From Pseudomonas borbori (GTDB lineage: Bacteria; Pseudomonadota; Gammaproteobacteria; Pseudomonadales; Pseudomonadaceae): a DNA stretch of 64,000 nucleotides. This document shows positions 25,009 through 34,392 of this stretch, one piece after another. The notes below the pieces were generated by a model, which saw only the letters and a program-made list of their open reading frames with translations, ran no database searches and was not told the origin of the DNA. Position 1 is the first letter of the stretch; the number at the start of each line of letters is the position of its first letter. The translations under genes were made by a program, and so were the position numbers. The stretch is taken from the NCBI RefSeq assembly GCF_900115555.1, contig NZ_FOWX01000009.1, positions 1 through 64,000 of the forward strand, given 5' to 3'.

Positions 25009-25902
25009 CTACGCCCGCAGGGCGTAATCCAGCACCAGACCGACAAAGATCGCCAGCCCGGCCCAGTGGTTGTGCAGGAAGGCGTTGAAGCAGGCCATCG
25101 GCTTGCGGTTGCGCGTCTGTTGGTATTCCCAGGCGAAGCAGGCTGCCGCCACCAGCAGGCCGAGGTGGAAAGACAGGCCCAGTTCGAAGCGTGCGCCGGC
25201 CAGTAACAGGCACAGCAGGGCCAGACCCTGGAGGATGGCGATGATCAGGCGGTCGGCGTCGCCGAACAGGATGGCGGTGGATTTGACCCCGATCTTCAGG
25301 TCGTCGTCGCGGTCGGCCATGGCGTAGTAGGTGTCATAGGCCACCGTCCACAGCAGGTTGGCGATGTACAGCAGCCAGGCTTCCGGCGGTACGCTGCCGG
25401 TCTCGGCGGTGAAGGCCATGGGCATGCCCCAGGAGAAGGCCGCGCCCAGCACCACCTGGGGGTAGAAGGTGTAGCGCTTCATGAACGGGTAGCAGGCGGC
25501 CAGGGCCAGGCCGCCGAAGGACAGCCAGATGGTCGCGGCGTTGGTCAGCAGCACCAGGCCGAAGGCCAGCGCCACCAGCCCGGCGAACAGGATCAGCGCC
25601 TCGCGTGGCGTGACCTTGCCGCTGGCCAGCGGGCGCGCCTGGGTGCGTTTGACGTGGCCGTCGAAGTTGCGGTCGGCGTAGTCGTTGATCACGCAGCCGG
25701 CGGCGCGCATCAGGATCACGCCGAAGACGAAGATAAACAGGTTCTTCGCGCTCGGCACGCCTTCGGCCGCGACCCACAGGGCCCACAGCGTCGGCCATAG
25801 CAGCAGGTAGATGCCGATGGGTTTTTCCAGGCGCATCAGCTGGACGAAGTCCCAGGCGCGTGGGTGCAGACTATTCAGCGATTTGAGCAGGTGGGTGTAC
25901 AT
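25009..25902 (-). CDS. ubiA: 4-hydroxybenzoate octaprenyltransferase UbiA
   Basis: The 297-residue inner-membrane enzyme attaches the polyprenyl tail to 4-hydroxybenzoate in ubiquinone synthesis. Both aspartate-rich motifs of the family are present: NDYADRNFD (about residues 73-81) and DRDDDLKIG (about 197-205), with eight to nine hydrophobic helices between and around them. GGAGAC precedes the ATG. It lies downstream of ubiC on the same strand, separated by a repeat. Confidence 0.96.
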   Translation of the reverse strand: MYTHLLKSLNSLHPRAWDFVQLMRLEKPIGIYLLLWPTLWALWVAAEGVPSAKNLFIFVFGVILMRAAGCVINDYADRNFDGHVKRTQARPLASGKVTPREALILFAGLVALAFGLVLLTNAATIWLSFGGLALAACYPFMKRYTFYPQVVLGAAFSWGMPMAFTAETGSVPPEAWLLYIANLLWTVAYDTYYAMADRDDDLKIGVKSTAILFGDADRLIIAILQGLALLCLLLAGARFELGLSFHLGLLVAAACFAWEYQQTRNRKPMACFNAFLHNHWAGLAIFVGLVLDYALRA

Positions 25903-25949
25903 CGGGCGCGTCTCCGTGCGGGGTGCGCGGATTATACGGGCGTGCGCGG

Positions 25950-26026
25950 GTAGGGTGGGCTTCAGCCCACCACATGGTGCATTTCGACTGGTGGGTTGAA
26001 GCGGATCGCCGCCCGGCCCGCCCTAC
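25950..26026. repeat. Intergenic repeat between ubiC and ubiA, overlapping the ubiC stop
   Basis: GGTGGGC-TTCA-GCCCACC (25954-25971) forms a tight hairpin. The other end, read on the minus strand, is GTAGGGCGGGCCGGGCGGCG, similar to the stretch at 19508. The TAG stop of ubiC (26023-26025) lies inside this GTAGGG end. Confidence 0.6.
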
Positions 26027-26574
26027 GCCTCGATCCCGGTGGCCGGCCAGAATTCGGGCAGAAACACTTCGGCCACCAGCACCCCGAGGGCGCCGCGGCT
26101 GAAGCAGGAGCGGCGCCCCCACAGGCGTTCGGTGCGCACCTCGCCGGGCAGCCAGGGCGCCGGGTAACGGCAGACTTGCAGGGCGCCGCGGTCGAAGGCG
26201 CGGTCGCTGAACAGCAGTTCGCCGAGCGAGCGGCTGCCGAGTTGTTCCAGGGCCAGGCCGGAGCCTTCCAGGGCGCTGCGGGCGGCCACGCTACGGGCGA
26301 ATACCCAGGGCTGGCCGTGGCCGCGCAAGTACACTTCGCGCACCCAGCCCTGACTGCCGGCGGCGACGTTGAGGGCGCTGCATTCGTCGCTGCGCAGACG
26401 CTGCCAGCCCTCGACCAGCGGGGTGACGCTGAAGCCGTCTTGCGACAGCGCGGTCAGTCGGCGGGTCAGCGAGTCTTGATTGAACAGCCAGTCGCGCACG
26501 CCGGCAGCGGGGACCGGGTGCAGTTGGCTGGCGGTCAGCCAGCGTGGCGGGTGGGCGAGGGCGGCGTGGGGCAC
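26023..26574 (-). CDS. ubiC: Chorismate lyase UbiC
   Basis: This 183-residue cytosolic enzyme splits chorismate into 4-hydroxybenzoate and pyruvate, the first step of ubiquinone synthesis. Recognisable segments are DSLTRRL (about 34-40), VREVYLRG with the active-site arginine (about 77-84), PWVFARS, LGELLF, LWGRRSCF and the closing LVAEVFLPEF with the conserved glutamate. The start is a GTG at 26574. The stop codon falls in an intergenic repeat, so the last residues (TGIEA) may have been changed by the repeat. Confidence 0.93.
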   Translation of the reverse strand: MPHAALAHPPRWLTASQLHPVPAAGVRDWLFNQDSLTRRLTALSQDGFSVTPLVEGWQRLRSDECSALNVAAGSQGWVREVYLRGHGQPWVFARSVAARSALEGSGLALEQLGSRSLGELLFSDRAFDRGALQVCRYPAPWLPGEVRTERLWGRRSCFSRGALGVLVAEVFLPEFWPATGIEA

Positions 26575-26637
26575 GGCAGAATCACCACGAATCGGAAGCG
26601 CGCGAGTCTAGCACGGACGTTCACCGCCGCCAGACAG

Positions 26638-26699
26638 GTAGCCGGATGCAATCCGGGGCTGATGCGCCTGCGCCCTCCCCGATCGCATCCGGGCTGTAC
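26638..26699. repeat. REP-like inverted repeat between glcC and ubiC
   Basis: GTAGCCGGATGCAATCCGG at the left and CCCCGATCGCATCCGGGCTG at the right are imperfect inverses of the GCCCGGATGCAATCCGGG type common in pseudomonads. A related palindrome is at 39218-39234. The element directly follows the glcC stop on the minus strand and could end that transcript. Confidence 0.55.
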
Positions 26700-26701
26700 T
26701 G

Positions 26702-27478
26702 CTACGCCCAACCCTCCAGGCGCATGGTCGCGCGCACCAGGCGCTGTTCCTCCTGCTCGATCTCCTTGAGGTTGTCGCGGATGCTGAGGATATGCTCGCG
26801 CGCCGCGCGTTGCGCCTGTTCCGGCAGGCGCTCGAGCACCGCGTGGTACAGGCGTGCATGCTGGCGGTCGATCTGGCGTTTCTGCAGCGGCCGGTGATAG
26901 AGGTTGTTCACCGAGGCGAATACCGAGTTGAGCATCAGGTCGGTCAGCGATTGCAGGGTGTGCAGCAGCACCGGGTTGTGCGCCGCCTCGCAGATGGCCA
27001 GGTGGAAGGCATGGTCGAGGCGCGCATGTTCGCGCGGTTCGACCTCGCTCGGCGGCTCGTGGTGGGCGGCGAGCATTTCCTCGTAGCGCCGGGTCAGCAG
27101 GACGAAATCCGCGTCGGTGCCGCGCAGGGCGGCCAGGCGCGCCGACTCGGCCTCGAGTAGGGCGCGCACTTCGAGCAGGTCGAACAGGGTGCGTGGCTGC
27201 GAGCTGAACAGGTGCATCAGCGGGCTGGCGTCGCGCGGCCCGCTGAGGCTGGCGACCCGCGAATCGCGGCCCTGGGCGGTCTCGATGATGCCGCGCCCGC
27301 GCAGCACCTTGAGCCCTTCGCGCAGGGCCGAGCGGGAGATGCCCAGCTTCTCGCACAGGCGCCGTTCCGAGGGCAGGGCCTGGCCGGCCTTGAGCACGCC
27401 GTCGACGATCAGTCGCTCGATTTTCTCGGCCACCACATCGCTGACCTGGCGACGTATTGCGGGCTGTGCTGCATCCAT
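26702..27478 (-). CDS. glcC: GntR/FadR-family regulator of glycolate utilisation, GlcC
   Basis: The 258-residue protein has an N-terminal GntR winged helix (about 10-75; LGISRSALREGLKVLRGRGII is the recognition region) and a C-terminal FCD ligand domain (about 95-240) with metal-binding histidines likely in HARLDHAFHLAI. It is divergent from glcD, as glcC is in E. coli, and would activate the glc operon with glycolate. Two perfect ACTGGT-N3-ACCAGT dyads in the shared intergenic region are probable binding sites, one of them just 17 nt upstream of its own start, suggesting autoregulation. Confidence 0.9.
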   Translation of the reverse strand: MDAAQPAIRRQVSDVVAEKIERLIVDGVLKAGQALPSERRLCEKLGISRSALREGLKVLRGRGIIETAQGRDSRVASLSGPRDASPLMHLFSSQPRTLFDLLEVRALLEAESARLAALRGTDADFVLLTRRYEEMLAAHHEPPSEVEPREHARLDHAFHLAICEAAHNPVLLHTLQSLTDLMLNSVFASVNNLYHRPLQKRQIDRQHARLYHAVLERLPEQAQRAAREHILSIRDNLKEIEQEEQRLVRATMRLEGWA

Positions 27479-27494
27479 AGTGGCGCGCTCGCTG

Positions 27495-27509
27495 ACTGGT
27501 AGGACCAGT
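27495..27509. promoter_or_regulatory. GlcC-type operator dyad 1
   Basis: ACTGGT-AGG-ACCAGT is a perfect dyad of the TGGTnnnACCA type bound by FadR-subfamily GntR regulators. It lies 17 nt upstream of the glcC start codon and so could block glcC transcription. Confidence 0.75.
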
Positions 27510-27603
27510 TATTGTTTGTTGAAATTATGCTGGCCAATATAGACGTATCAGCCAGGCTGGACAAAGCCTGAGTCGATAAGTGGCGGCGTGCGGGTCGAAA
27601 AAA

Positions 27604-27618
27604 ACTGGTCATACCAGT
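27604..27618. promoter_or_regulatory. GlcC-type operator dyad 2
   Basis: ACTGGT-CAT-ACCAGT has the same arms as dyad 1, 109 bp away (close to ten helical turns). It lies 116 nt upstream of glcD, where an activator or repressor of glcDEFG-glcB-glcA could act. Confidence 0.75.
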
Positions 27619-27734
27619 GTGGTTGATGATGGACGTCAAGGTTGCCGGGGGCTAAAGATGCTGCACAACCCGCGCAGCGCTGCCCGGCTGCGCCATAACG
27701 AGTACACCCGCTACACCACCCGAGTGAGCCTGCC

Positions 27735-29234
27735 ATGAGCATTCTGTACGACGAGCGCGTCGATGGCCCGCTGCCCAGCGTCGATAAGCCAGCCCTGCTG
27801 GCCGCATTGCGCGAGCAGCTGCCCGACCTGGAGGTACTGCACAGCCAGGAAGACCTCAAGCCCTACGAATGCGATGGCCTCTCGGCCTACCGCGCCACGC
27901 CGATGCTGGTGGTGCTGCCCGAGCGCATCGAACAGGTCGAGCGTCTGCTCAAGCTCTGCTACCAGCGCGGCGTGCCGGTGGTGGCGCGCGGTGCCGGCAC
28001 CGGCTTGTCCGGCGGCGCCTTGCCGCTGGAACAGGGCATCCTGCTGGTGCTGGCGCGCTTCAACAAGATCCTCGAGGTCAACCCGGCCGGGCGCTTCGCC
28101 CGGGTCCAGCCTGGTGTGCGCAACCTGGCGATTTCCCAGGCCGCCGCGCCCCATGGACTGTATTACGCGCCGGATCCGTCCTCGCAGATCGCCTGTTCGA
28201 TCGGCGGCAACGTGGCCGAGAACGCCGGCGGCGTGCACTGCCTGAAATACGGCCTGACCGTGCACAACCTGCTCAAGGTGGAGGTCCTCACGGTCGAGGG
28301 CGAGCATATGACCCTGGGCAGCGATGCCCTGGATGCGCCGGGTTTTGACCTGCTCGCGCTGTTCACCGGTTCGGAAGGCATGCTCGGCATCATCACCGAG
28401 GTCACGGTCAAGCTGCTACCCAAGCCGCAGGAAGCCAAGGTGCTGCTGGCCAGTTTCGACTCGGTGGAAAAAGCCGGGCGCGCGGTCGGCGCCATCATCG
28501 CCGCCGGCATCATCCCCGGCGGCCTGGAGATGATGGACAACCTGGCGATCCGCGCCGCCGAAGACTTCATCCATGCCGGCTACCCGGTCGAGGCCGAGGC
28601 CATTCTGCTGTGTGAACTGGACGGTGTCGAAGCCGACGTGCAGGACGACTGCGAGCGGGTGCGCGCGGTACTGGAAGAGGCCGGCGCCAGCGAAGTGCGC
28701 CTGGCCCGCGACGAGGCCGAACGGGTCAGGTTCTGGGCCGGGCGCAAGAACGCCTTCCCGGCGGTCGGGCGCATCTCGCCGGACTACTACTGCATGGACG
28801 GCACCATTCCGCGCCGCGAGTTGCCGGGCGTGCTCAGGGGGATCGCCGAGCTGTCCGCCGAGTACGGCCTGCGCGTGGCCAACGTGTTCCACGCCGGCGA
28901 CGGCAACATGCACCCGCTGATCCTGTTCGATGCCAACCAGCCCGGCGAGCTGGAGCGCGCCGAAGCCGTCGGCGGCAAGATCCTCGAGCTCTGCGTGAAA
29001 GTCGGCGGCAGCATCACCGGCGAGCACGGCGTCGGCCGCGAGAAGATCAATCAGATGTGCGCCCAGTTCAACAGCGACGAGTTGACCCTGTTCCACGCGG
29101 TGAAAGCGGCCTTCGATCCCAAGGGCCTGCTCAACCCCGGCAAGAACATTCCGACCCTGCACCGCTGCGCCGAATTCGGCGCCATGCATGTGCACCACGG
29201 CCAGCTGCCCTTTCCCGACCTGGAGCGTTTCTGA
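27735..29234 (+). CDS. glcD: Glycolate oxidase FAD-binding subunit GlcD
   Basis: The 499-residue flavoprotein (same length as E. coli GlcD) has a PCMH-type FAD-binding domain (about 55-235; VPVVARGAGTGLSGGALPLEQG and DPSSQIACSIGGNVAENAGG) and a C-terminal FAD-oxidase domain ending with the family signature GGSITGEHGVGREK near 420. With GlcE and GlcF it oxidises glycolate (and D-lactate) to glyoxylate and passes electrons to the respiratory chain. Its TGA overlaps the glcE ATG (TGATG). Confidence 0.96.
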   Translation: MSILYDERVDGPLPSVDKPALLAALREQLPDLEVLHSQEDLKPYECDGLSAYRATPMLVVLPERIEQVERLLKLCYQRGVPVVARGAGTGLSGGALPLEQGILLVLARFNKILEVNPAGRFARVQPGVRNLAISQAAAPHGLYYAPDPSSQIACSIGGNVAENAGGVHCLKYGLTVHNLLKVEVLTVEGEHMTLGSDALDAPGFDLLALFTGSEGMLGIITEVTVKLLPKPQEAKVLLASFDSVEKAGRAVGAIIAAGIIPGGLEMMDNLAIRAAEDFIHAGYPVEAEAILLCELDGVEADVQDDCERVRAVLEEAGASEVRLARDEAERVRFWAGRKNAFPAVGRISPDYYCMDGTIPRRELPGVLRGIAELSAEYGLRVANVFHAGDGNMHPLILFDANQPGELERAEAVGGKILELCVKVGGSITGEHGVGREKINQMCAQFNSDELTLFHAVKAAFDPKGLLNPGKNIPTLHRCAEFGAMHVHHGQLPFPDLERF

Positions 29235-30298
29235 TGCACATGCCGCATGATTTCGATGCCAGCACGGCGCTGCTGGAACAGGTCAATCACGCCCTCAACC
29301 ATGCGCTGCCGCTGCGCATTCAGGGCGGCAACAGCAAGGCCTTTCTCGGCCGCAAGGTCGCGGGCGAAGTGATCGACAGCCGCGCCCATCGCGGCATCGT
29401 CAGCTACGACCCGACCGAACTGGTGATCACCGCCCGTGCCGGCACCCCGCTGGCCGAATTGCAGGCGGCGCTGGACGAGGCCGGGCAGATGCTCAGCTGC
29501 GAGGCGCCGAGCTTCGGCGGCGACGCCACCGTCGGCGGCATGGTCGCCACGGGCCTGTCCGGCCCGCGCCGGCCCTGGGCCGGGTCGGTGCGTGACATGG
29601 TCCTGGGCACGCGCCTGATCAGCGGTCACGGCAAGCACCTGCGTTTCGGCGGCGAAGTGATGAAGAACGTTGCCGGCTATGACCTGTCGCGCCTGCTGGT
29701 GGGCAGTTTCGGCTGCCTGGGCCTGATCACCGAGGTGTCGCTCAAGGTGCTGCCCAAGCCCCGCCAGTGCCTCAGTCTGCGCCTGGAGATGGATGTCGAG
29801 AGCGCGTTGCGCCAGCTCGCCGAGTGGGGCCAGCAGCCGCTCCCGCTGAGCGCCGCCAGCCATGACGGTCACGCCCTGCACCTGCGCCTGGAAGGCGGCG
29901 AAGGTTCGGTGGCCGCGGCCCGCGAGCACCTTGGCGGCGAGCCGCTCGACCCGACCTACTGGCAGCAGCTGAACGAGCAGCGCCTGACCTTCTTCGCCGA
30001 TCCGCGGCCGTTGTGGCGCCTGTCGCTGCCCAACAACACCCCGCTGCTGGCGCTGCCCGGCGAGCAGTTGATCGACTGGGGCGGCGCCCAGCGCTGGCTG
30101 AAATCGGCGGCCGAGGCGGCGCAGATCCGCAGTATCGCCAGCGCCGCCGGTGGGCATGCCAGCTGCTTCAGCGCCGGCGTCTGCGACAGCCCGTTCCAGC
30201 CCCTGTCCGCGCCTTTGCTGCGCTATCACCGCCAGCTAAAAGCCCAGCTCGACCCGCAGGGGATCTTCAACGCTGGCCGCATGTACGCCGAGGTGTGA
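29234..30298 (+). CDS. glcE: Glycolate oxidase subunit GlcE
   Basis: This 354-residue protein is a second FAD-binding (PCMH-type) subunit of glycolate oxidase. It has RIQGGNSKAFLGR near residue 27, the segment FGGDATVGGMVATGLSGPRRPW near 94-115 and the GGEVMKNVAGYDLSRLLVGSFG stretch near 140. The ATG at 29234 overlaps the glcD stop; a longer open frame runs back into glcD but is a shadow. The length matches E. coli GlcE. Confidence 0.95.
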   Translation: MHMPHDFDASTALLEQVNHALNHALPLRIQGGNSKAFLGRKVAGEVIDSRAHRGIVSYDPTELVITARAGTPLAELQAALDEAGQMLSCEAPSFGGDATVGGMVATGLSGPRRPWAGSVRDMVLGTRLISGHGKHLRFGGEVMKNVAGYDLSRLLVGSFGCLGLITEVSLKVLPKPRQCLSLRLEMDVESALRQLAEWGQQPLPLSAASHDGHALHLRLEGGEGSVAAAREHLGGEPLDPTYWQQLNEQRLTFFADPRPLWRLSLPNNTPLLALPGEQLIDWGGAQRWLKSAAEAAQIRSIASAAGGHASCFSAGVCDSPFQPLSAPLLRYHRQLKAQLDPQGIFNAGRMYAEV

Positions 30299-30301
30299 AC
30301 C

Positions 30302-31519
30302 GTGCAGACCAATTTAACTGATCAAGCCAAGCGTCTGCCGCGGGGCGAAGAAGCCGAAAGCATCCTGCGCAGCTGCGTGCATTGCGGCTTCTGCAACGCC
30401 ACCTGCCCGACCTACCAGCTGCTCGGCGACGAGCTGGACGGCCCGCGTGGGCGCATCTACCTGATCAAGCAGGTGCTGGAGGGCAACCAGGTCACTGCCA
30501 AGACCCAGTTGCACCTGGATCGCTGCCTGACCTGCCGCAACTGCGAAACCACCTGCCCGTCCGGGGTCGACTACCACAACCTGCTGGACATCGGCCGCGC
30601 CGTGGTCGACCAGGCCGTGCCGCGTCCGCTGGGCCAGCGCGTGCTGCGCGAAAGCCTGCGCGCCCTGGTGCCGCGGCCGGCCCTGTTCAAGGCCTTGGTC
30701 CAGGCCGGTGAGGCCTTCCGTCCGCTGCTGCCGGCCGTGCTCAAGGCCAAGCTGCCGCGGCAGATCCGCCCGGCCAAGCCGCGCCCGCCGGCGCAGCACG
30801 GCCGCCGCGTACTGATCCTCGAAGGCTGCGTGCAGGCCGGCCTGTCGCCCAACACCAACGCGGCCACGGCGCGGGTGCTCGATCGCCTCGGCATCAGCAT
30901 TACCAGCGTGCGTGAAGCCGGCTGTTGCGGCGCTGTGGATTACCACCTCGACGCCCAGGAACAGGGCCTGCAGCGTGCCCGGCGCAATATCGACGCCTGG
31001 TGGCCGGCGATCGAGGTCGGCGTCGAAGCCATCGTGCAGACCGCCAGCGGCTGCGGCGCCTTCGTCAAGGATTATGGCCACCTGCTCGAACAGGACCCGG
31101 CCTACGCGGCGAAAGCCAAGCGGGTCAGCGAGTTGGCCAAGGATCTGGTCGAAGTGCTGCGCGGCGAGCCGCTGGAAGCGCTCGGCGTGCGCGGCGACCA
31201 GCGCCTGGCCTTCCATTGCCCGTGCACCCTGCAGCATGCGCAGAAACTCGGCGGCGCCGTCGAGGGCGTGCTCGCCCGCCTGGGCTTCCAGCTCACCGCG
31301 GTGGCCGATGGGCACCTGTGCTGCGGTTCGGCCGGTACCTACTCGATCACTCAGCCGGAGCTGTCCAGGCAGTTGCGCGACAACAAGATGGACGCCCTGG
31401 AAAGCGGCAAGCCGCAGGTGATCGTCACCGCCAACATCGGCTGCCAGACCCACCTCGACGGCGCTGGCCGCACCCCGGTGCGCCACTGGATCGAAGTGGT
31501 GGAAGAGGCCATGGGCTGA
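30302..31519 (+). CDS. glcF: Glycolate oxidase iron-sulfur subunit GlcF
   Basis: The 405-residue protein has two 4Fe-4S motifs near the N terminus (CVHCGFCNATCP and CLTCRNCETTCP, about residues 22-33 and 73-84) and two CCG domains (GCVQAGLSPNTN to REAGCCGAVDYH; FHCPCTLQHAQKLGG to GHLCCGSAGTYS). It carries electrons from GlcD/GlcE to the quinone pool at the membrane. It starts with GTG only 3 nt after the glcE stop, so it is probably translated by coupling. Confidence 0.96.
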   Translation: MQTNLTDQAKRLPRGEEAESILRSCVHCGFCNATCPTYQLLGDELDGPRGRIYLIKQVLEGNQVTAKTQLHLDRCLTCRNCETTCPSGVDYHNLLDIGRAVVDQAVPRPLGQRVLRESLRALVPRPALFKALVQAGEAFRPLLPAVLKAKLPRQIRPAKPRPPAQHGRRVLILEGCVQAGLSPNTNAATARVLDRLGISITSVREAGCCGAVDYHLDAQEQGLQRARRNIDAWWPAIEVGVEAIVQTASGCGAFVKDYGHLLEQDPAYAAKAKRVSELAKDLVEVLRGEPLEALGVRGDQRLAFHCPCTLQHAQKLGGAVEGVLARLGFQLTAVADGHLCCGSAGTYSITQPELSRQLRDNKMDALESGKPQVIVTANIGCQTHLDGAGRTPVRHWIEVVEEAMG

Positions 31520-31574
31520 GAGTCTCGGCCCGCGAATTCGCGCATCACGCGCCAATCAATCATGAGGAAAGAAC

Positions 31575-31976
31575 ATGCAAAGCAAAGCCGTACTGGGTCA
31601 AGCCGAAGTCGCCCGCATCATCAAAGCTGCGCGCGCCGAGGCGCAGCAGCACAACTGGGCCGTCAGCATTGCCGTGGTCGATGACGGCGGTCATCCGCTG
31701 GCCCTCGAACGCCTCGACGGCTGCGCGCCGATCGGCGCCTATATCGCCGGCGAAAAGGCGCGCAGTGCGGCGATCGGCCGGCGCGAGACCAAGGGTTACG
31801 AGGACATGGTCAACGGCGGTCGCAGCGCCTTCCTGTCCGCACCGCTGTTGACCTCCCTCGAAGGCGGTGTGCCGCTGATCGTCGACGGCCAGGTGATTGG
31901 CGCGGTCGGCGTGTCCGGGGTCAAGGCCGAGCAGGACGCCCAGGTCGCCAAGGCCGGTGTCGCCGCCCTGGCCTGA
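31575..31976 (+). CDS. glcG: GlcG/HbpS family protein of the glycolate operon
   Basis: The 133-residue protein belongs to the GlcG/HbpS (DUF336) family. Typical segments are VSIAVVDDGGHPLALERLDG (about 30-49), a central ARSAAIGRRET stretch and the C-terminal GVPLIVDGQVIGAVGVSG. Relatives bind haem or cobalamin-related molecules, but the role in glycolate use is not known. GAGGAAAG precedes the ATG. It has the usual position after glcF. Confidence 0.9.
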   Translation: MQSKAVLGQAEVARIIKAARAEAQQHNWAVSIAVVDDGGHPLALERLDGCAPIGAYIAGEKARSAAIGRRETKGYEDMVNGGRSAFLSAPLLTSLEGGVPLIVDGQVIGAVGVSGVKAEQDAQVAKAGVAALA

Positions 31977-32053
31977 ACGCAAAGCACCGAACAAAGCCTG
32001 ACCCCCGCCGCTGTTGCCGCGGGGCAGGTGAAGACTGAATTGGAGAACCGAAG

Positions 32054-34231
32054 ATGACCGATCGCGTGAACTGCCAGCGCCTGCAAGTGGCCGCCAACCT
32101 GCAACGTTTCGTCGATGAAGAAGTGCTGCCGGGCACCGGGCTCGCGCGCGAGGCCTTCTGGGCCGGCTTCGACGCCCTGGTGCACGACCTGGCGCCGCAC
32201 AACCGTGCGCTGCTGGCCGAGCGCGAGCGCCTGCAGGGCGAACTGGACACCTGGCACCGCGCCCATCCGGGGCCGGTGACGGATATGCCGGCCTACCGCG
32301 CCTTCCTCGCAGCCATCGGTTACCTGCTGCCGCCACCGGCCAGCGTGCAGGCCAGTACAGCCCAGGTCGACAGCGAGATCAGCCGCCAGGCCGGCCCGCA
32401 GCTGGTGGTGCCGGTGATGAATGCGCGCTACGCGCTGAACGCCGCTAATGCGCGCTGGGGCTCGCTGTATGACGCGCTCTACGGCACCGACGCGATCGGC
32501 GAAGAGGGCGGGGCGCAGAGGGGCCCCGACTACAACCAGGTGCGCGGGGCCAGGGTGATCGCCTTCGCCCGGGCCTTCCTCGACCAGGCCGCGCCTTTGG
32601 CCAGCGGTTCGCATGCCGACGCCGTCAGTTACCGGGTGGTCGCCGGCCAGTTACAGGTCGGCCTGGCCAATGGCACGCACAGCGGCCTGCGCCAGCCGGA
32701 AAAATTCCGCGGCCACCAGGGCGAGGCGGCGCAGCCCAGCGCCATCCTGCTGCAGAACAACGGCCTGCATGTGGAGATCCAGATCGACCCGAGCAGCCTG
32801 ATCGGCCAGACCGATGCCGCCGGGGTCAAGGACCTGCTGATGGAAGCGGCGCTGTCGACCATTCTCGATTGCGAAGACTCGGTCGCCGCGGTCGATGCCG
32901 ACGACAAGGTGCTGATCTACCGCAACTGGTTGGGCCTGATGAAGGGCGACCTGAGCGAGGAGCTGGACAAGGGCGGCAAGCGCATCACCCGCCGCCTCAA
33001 CCCGGACCGCGAGTACCGCGGCACCGACGGCAGTAACCTGACCCTGCACGGCCGTTCGCTGCTGTTCGTGCGCAACGTCGGTCACCTGATGAGCAACCCG
33101 GCGATCCTCGACGGCGAAGGTCGCGAGATCCCCGAAGGCATTCTCGACGGGGTGATGACCAGCCTGATCGCCCTGCACGACCTCAAGCGCCGGGGCAATT
33201 CGCGCAGCGGCAGCGTGTATATCGTCAAGCCGAAGATGCACGGCCCGTTCGAAGTGGCCTTCGCCGACCAGCTGTTCGGCCGTATCGAAGACCTCCTGGA
33301 GCTGCCGCGCAACACCCTGAAGATGGGCATCATGGACGAGGAGCGGCGCACCAGCGTCAACCTCGAGGCCTGCATCGGCGCCGCCAGCGCGCGGGTGGCC
33401 TTCATCAACACCGGCTTCCTCGACCGCACCGGTGACGAGATGCACACGGCCATGGAAGCCGGGCCGATGCTGCGCAAGGGCGACATGAAGAGCACGCCGT
33501 GGATTCAGGCCTACGAGCGCAACAACGTGCTGGTCGGTCTCAGCTGCGGCCTGCGCGGCCGCGCGCAGATCGGCAAGGGCATGTGGGCCATGCCGGATCT
33601 GATGGCCGCCATGCTCGAACAAAAAATTGCCCACCCCAAGGCCGGTGCCAACACCGCCTGGGTGCCGTCGCCGACCGCCGCCGTGCTGCATGCCTTGCAT
33701 TACCACCAGGTCGACGTGCAGGCGGTGCAGCGCGAACTGGAAAGCATCGACTTCAACGCCGAGCGCGAGCGCCTGCTCGACGACCTGCTGACGGTTCCCG
33801 TGGCCCTCGAGCGCAGCTGGAGCGAGGCGGATATCCAGGAGGAACTGGACAACAACTGCCAGGGCATCCTCGGTTACGTGGTGCGCTGGGTCGAACAGGG
33901 CGTCGGCTGCTCCAAGGTGCCGGACATCCACAACGTCGGCCTGATGGAAGACCGCGCCACCTTGCGCATCTCCAGCCAGCACATCGCCAACTGGCTGCAC
34001 CACGGCGTGGTCGAGCGGGCGCAGGTCGAGGAGACCCTGCAGCGCATGGCCAGGGTGGTCGATGGGCAGAATGCCGGCGATCCGCTGTATCGGCCGATGG
34101 CGGCGGACTTCGAGCGCTCGCATGCCTTCCGCGCCGCCAGTGACCTGGTGTTCAAGGGCCGCGAACAGCCCAGCGGCTATACCGAGCCGCTGCTGCACGC
34201 CTGGCGCTTGCGCTTCAAGCAGGAGGCGTAA
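32054..34231 (+). CDS. glcB: Malate synthase G
   Basis: The 725-residue cytosolic enzyme condenses glyoxylate with acetyl-CoA to malate, removing the product of GlcDEF. Length and sequence are those of the monomeric G isoform. Segments such as [16 protein letters not shown] (about 275-290), [13 protein letters not shown] (about 390-402), [21 protein letters not shown] and [18 protein letters not shown] fit the TIM-barrel catalytic domain. Its place inside the glc operon resembles E. coli; as I recall, in P. aeruginosa PAO1 glcB is elsewhere. GGAG precedes the ATG. Confidence 0.97.
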   Translation: MTDRVNCQRLQVAANLQRFVDEEVLPGTGLAREAFWAGFDALVHDLAPHNRALLAERERLQGELDTWHRAHPGPVTDMPAYRAFLAAIGYLLPPPASVQASTAQVDSEISRQAGPQLVVPVMNARYALNAANARWGSLYDALYGTDAIGEEGGAQRGPDYNQVRGARVIAFARAFLDQAAPLASGSHADAVSYRVVAGQLQVGLANGTHSGLRQPEKFRGHQGEAAQPSAILLQNNGLHVEIQIDPSSLIGQTDAAGVKDLLMEAALSTILDCEDSVAAVDADDKVLIYRNWLGLMKGDLSEELDKGGKRITRRLNPDREYRGTDGSNLTLHGRSLLFVRNVGHLMSNPAILDGEGREIPEGILDGVMTSLIALHDLKRRGNSRSGSVYIVKPKMHGPFEVAFADQLFGRIEDLLELPRNTLKMGIMDEERRTSVNLEACIGAASARVAFINTGFLDRTGDEMHTAMEAGPMLRKGDMKSTPWIQAYERNNVLVGLSCGLRGRAQIGKGMWAMPDLMAAMLEQKIAHPKAGANTAWVPSPTAAVLHALHYHQVDVQAVQRELESIDFNAERERLLDDLLTVPVALERSWSEADIQEELDNNCQGILGYVVRWVEQGVGCSKVPDIHNVGLMEDRATLRISSQHIANWLHHGVVERAQVEETLQRMARVVDGQNAGDPLYRPMAADFERSHAFRAASDLVFKGREQPSGYTEPLLHAWRLRFKQEA

Positions 34232-34252
34232 CGCGCCTGGCGAACTGAATTC

Positions 34253-34284
34253 AGCCCCGTGTGCGCATGCGTCCGGGGCTTTTG
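34253..34284 (+). terminator. Terminator or attenuator between glcB and glcA
   Basis: AGCCCCG (34253-34259) pairs with CGGGGCT (34274-34280), followed by TTTT-G; the loop contains a second small stem. It could reduce read-through into the permease gene. Confidence 0.55.
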
Positions 34285-34373
34285 AGCATGAATGCCGCAG
34301 GAGCGGTGTTCGCGGGCCTGACCGGCTCCGATGCGTGATACCGGGTCATTCCGGGCAACAGTGGTTCACAACA

Positions 34374-34384
34374 AATAAAAAGGA
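34374..34384 (+). promoter_or_regulatory. A-rich Hfq/Crc-type motif at the glcA ribosome-binding site
   Basis: AATAAAAA fits AAnAAnAA and merges with the Shine-Dalgarno AAGGA; CACAACAA lies just upstream. This is the position where Hfq with Crc would block translation. Confidence 0.45.
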
Positions 34385-34392
34385 CCCAACTC

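Noticed and set aside
25928..25971. Terminator of ubiC in the ubiA upstream region
   Set aside because: The hairpin GGTGGGC-TTCA-GCCCACC lacks a T-run on either strand, and ubiC and ubiA are probably co-transcribed.
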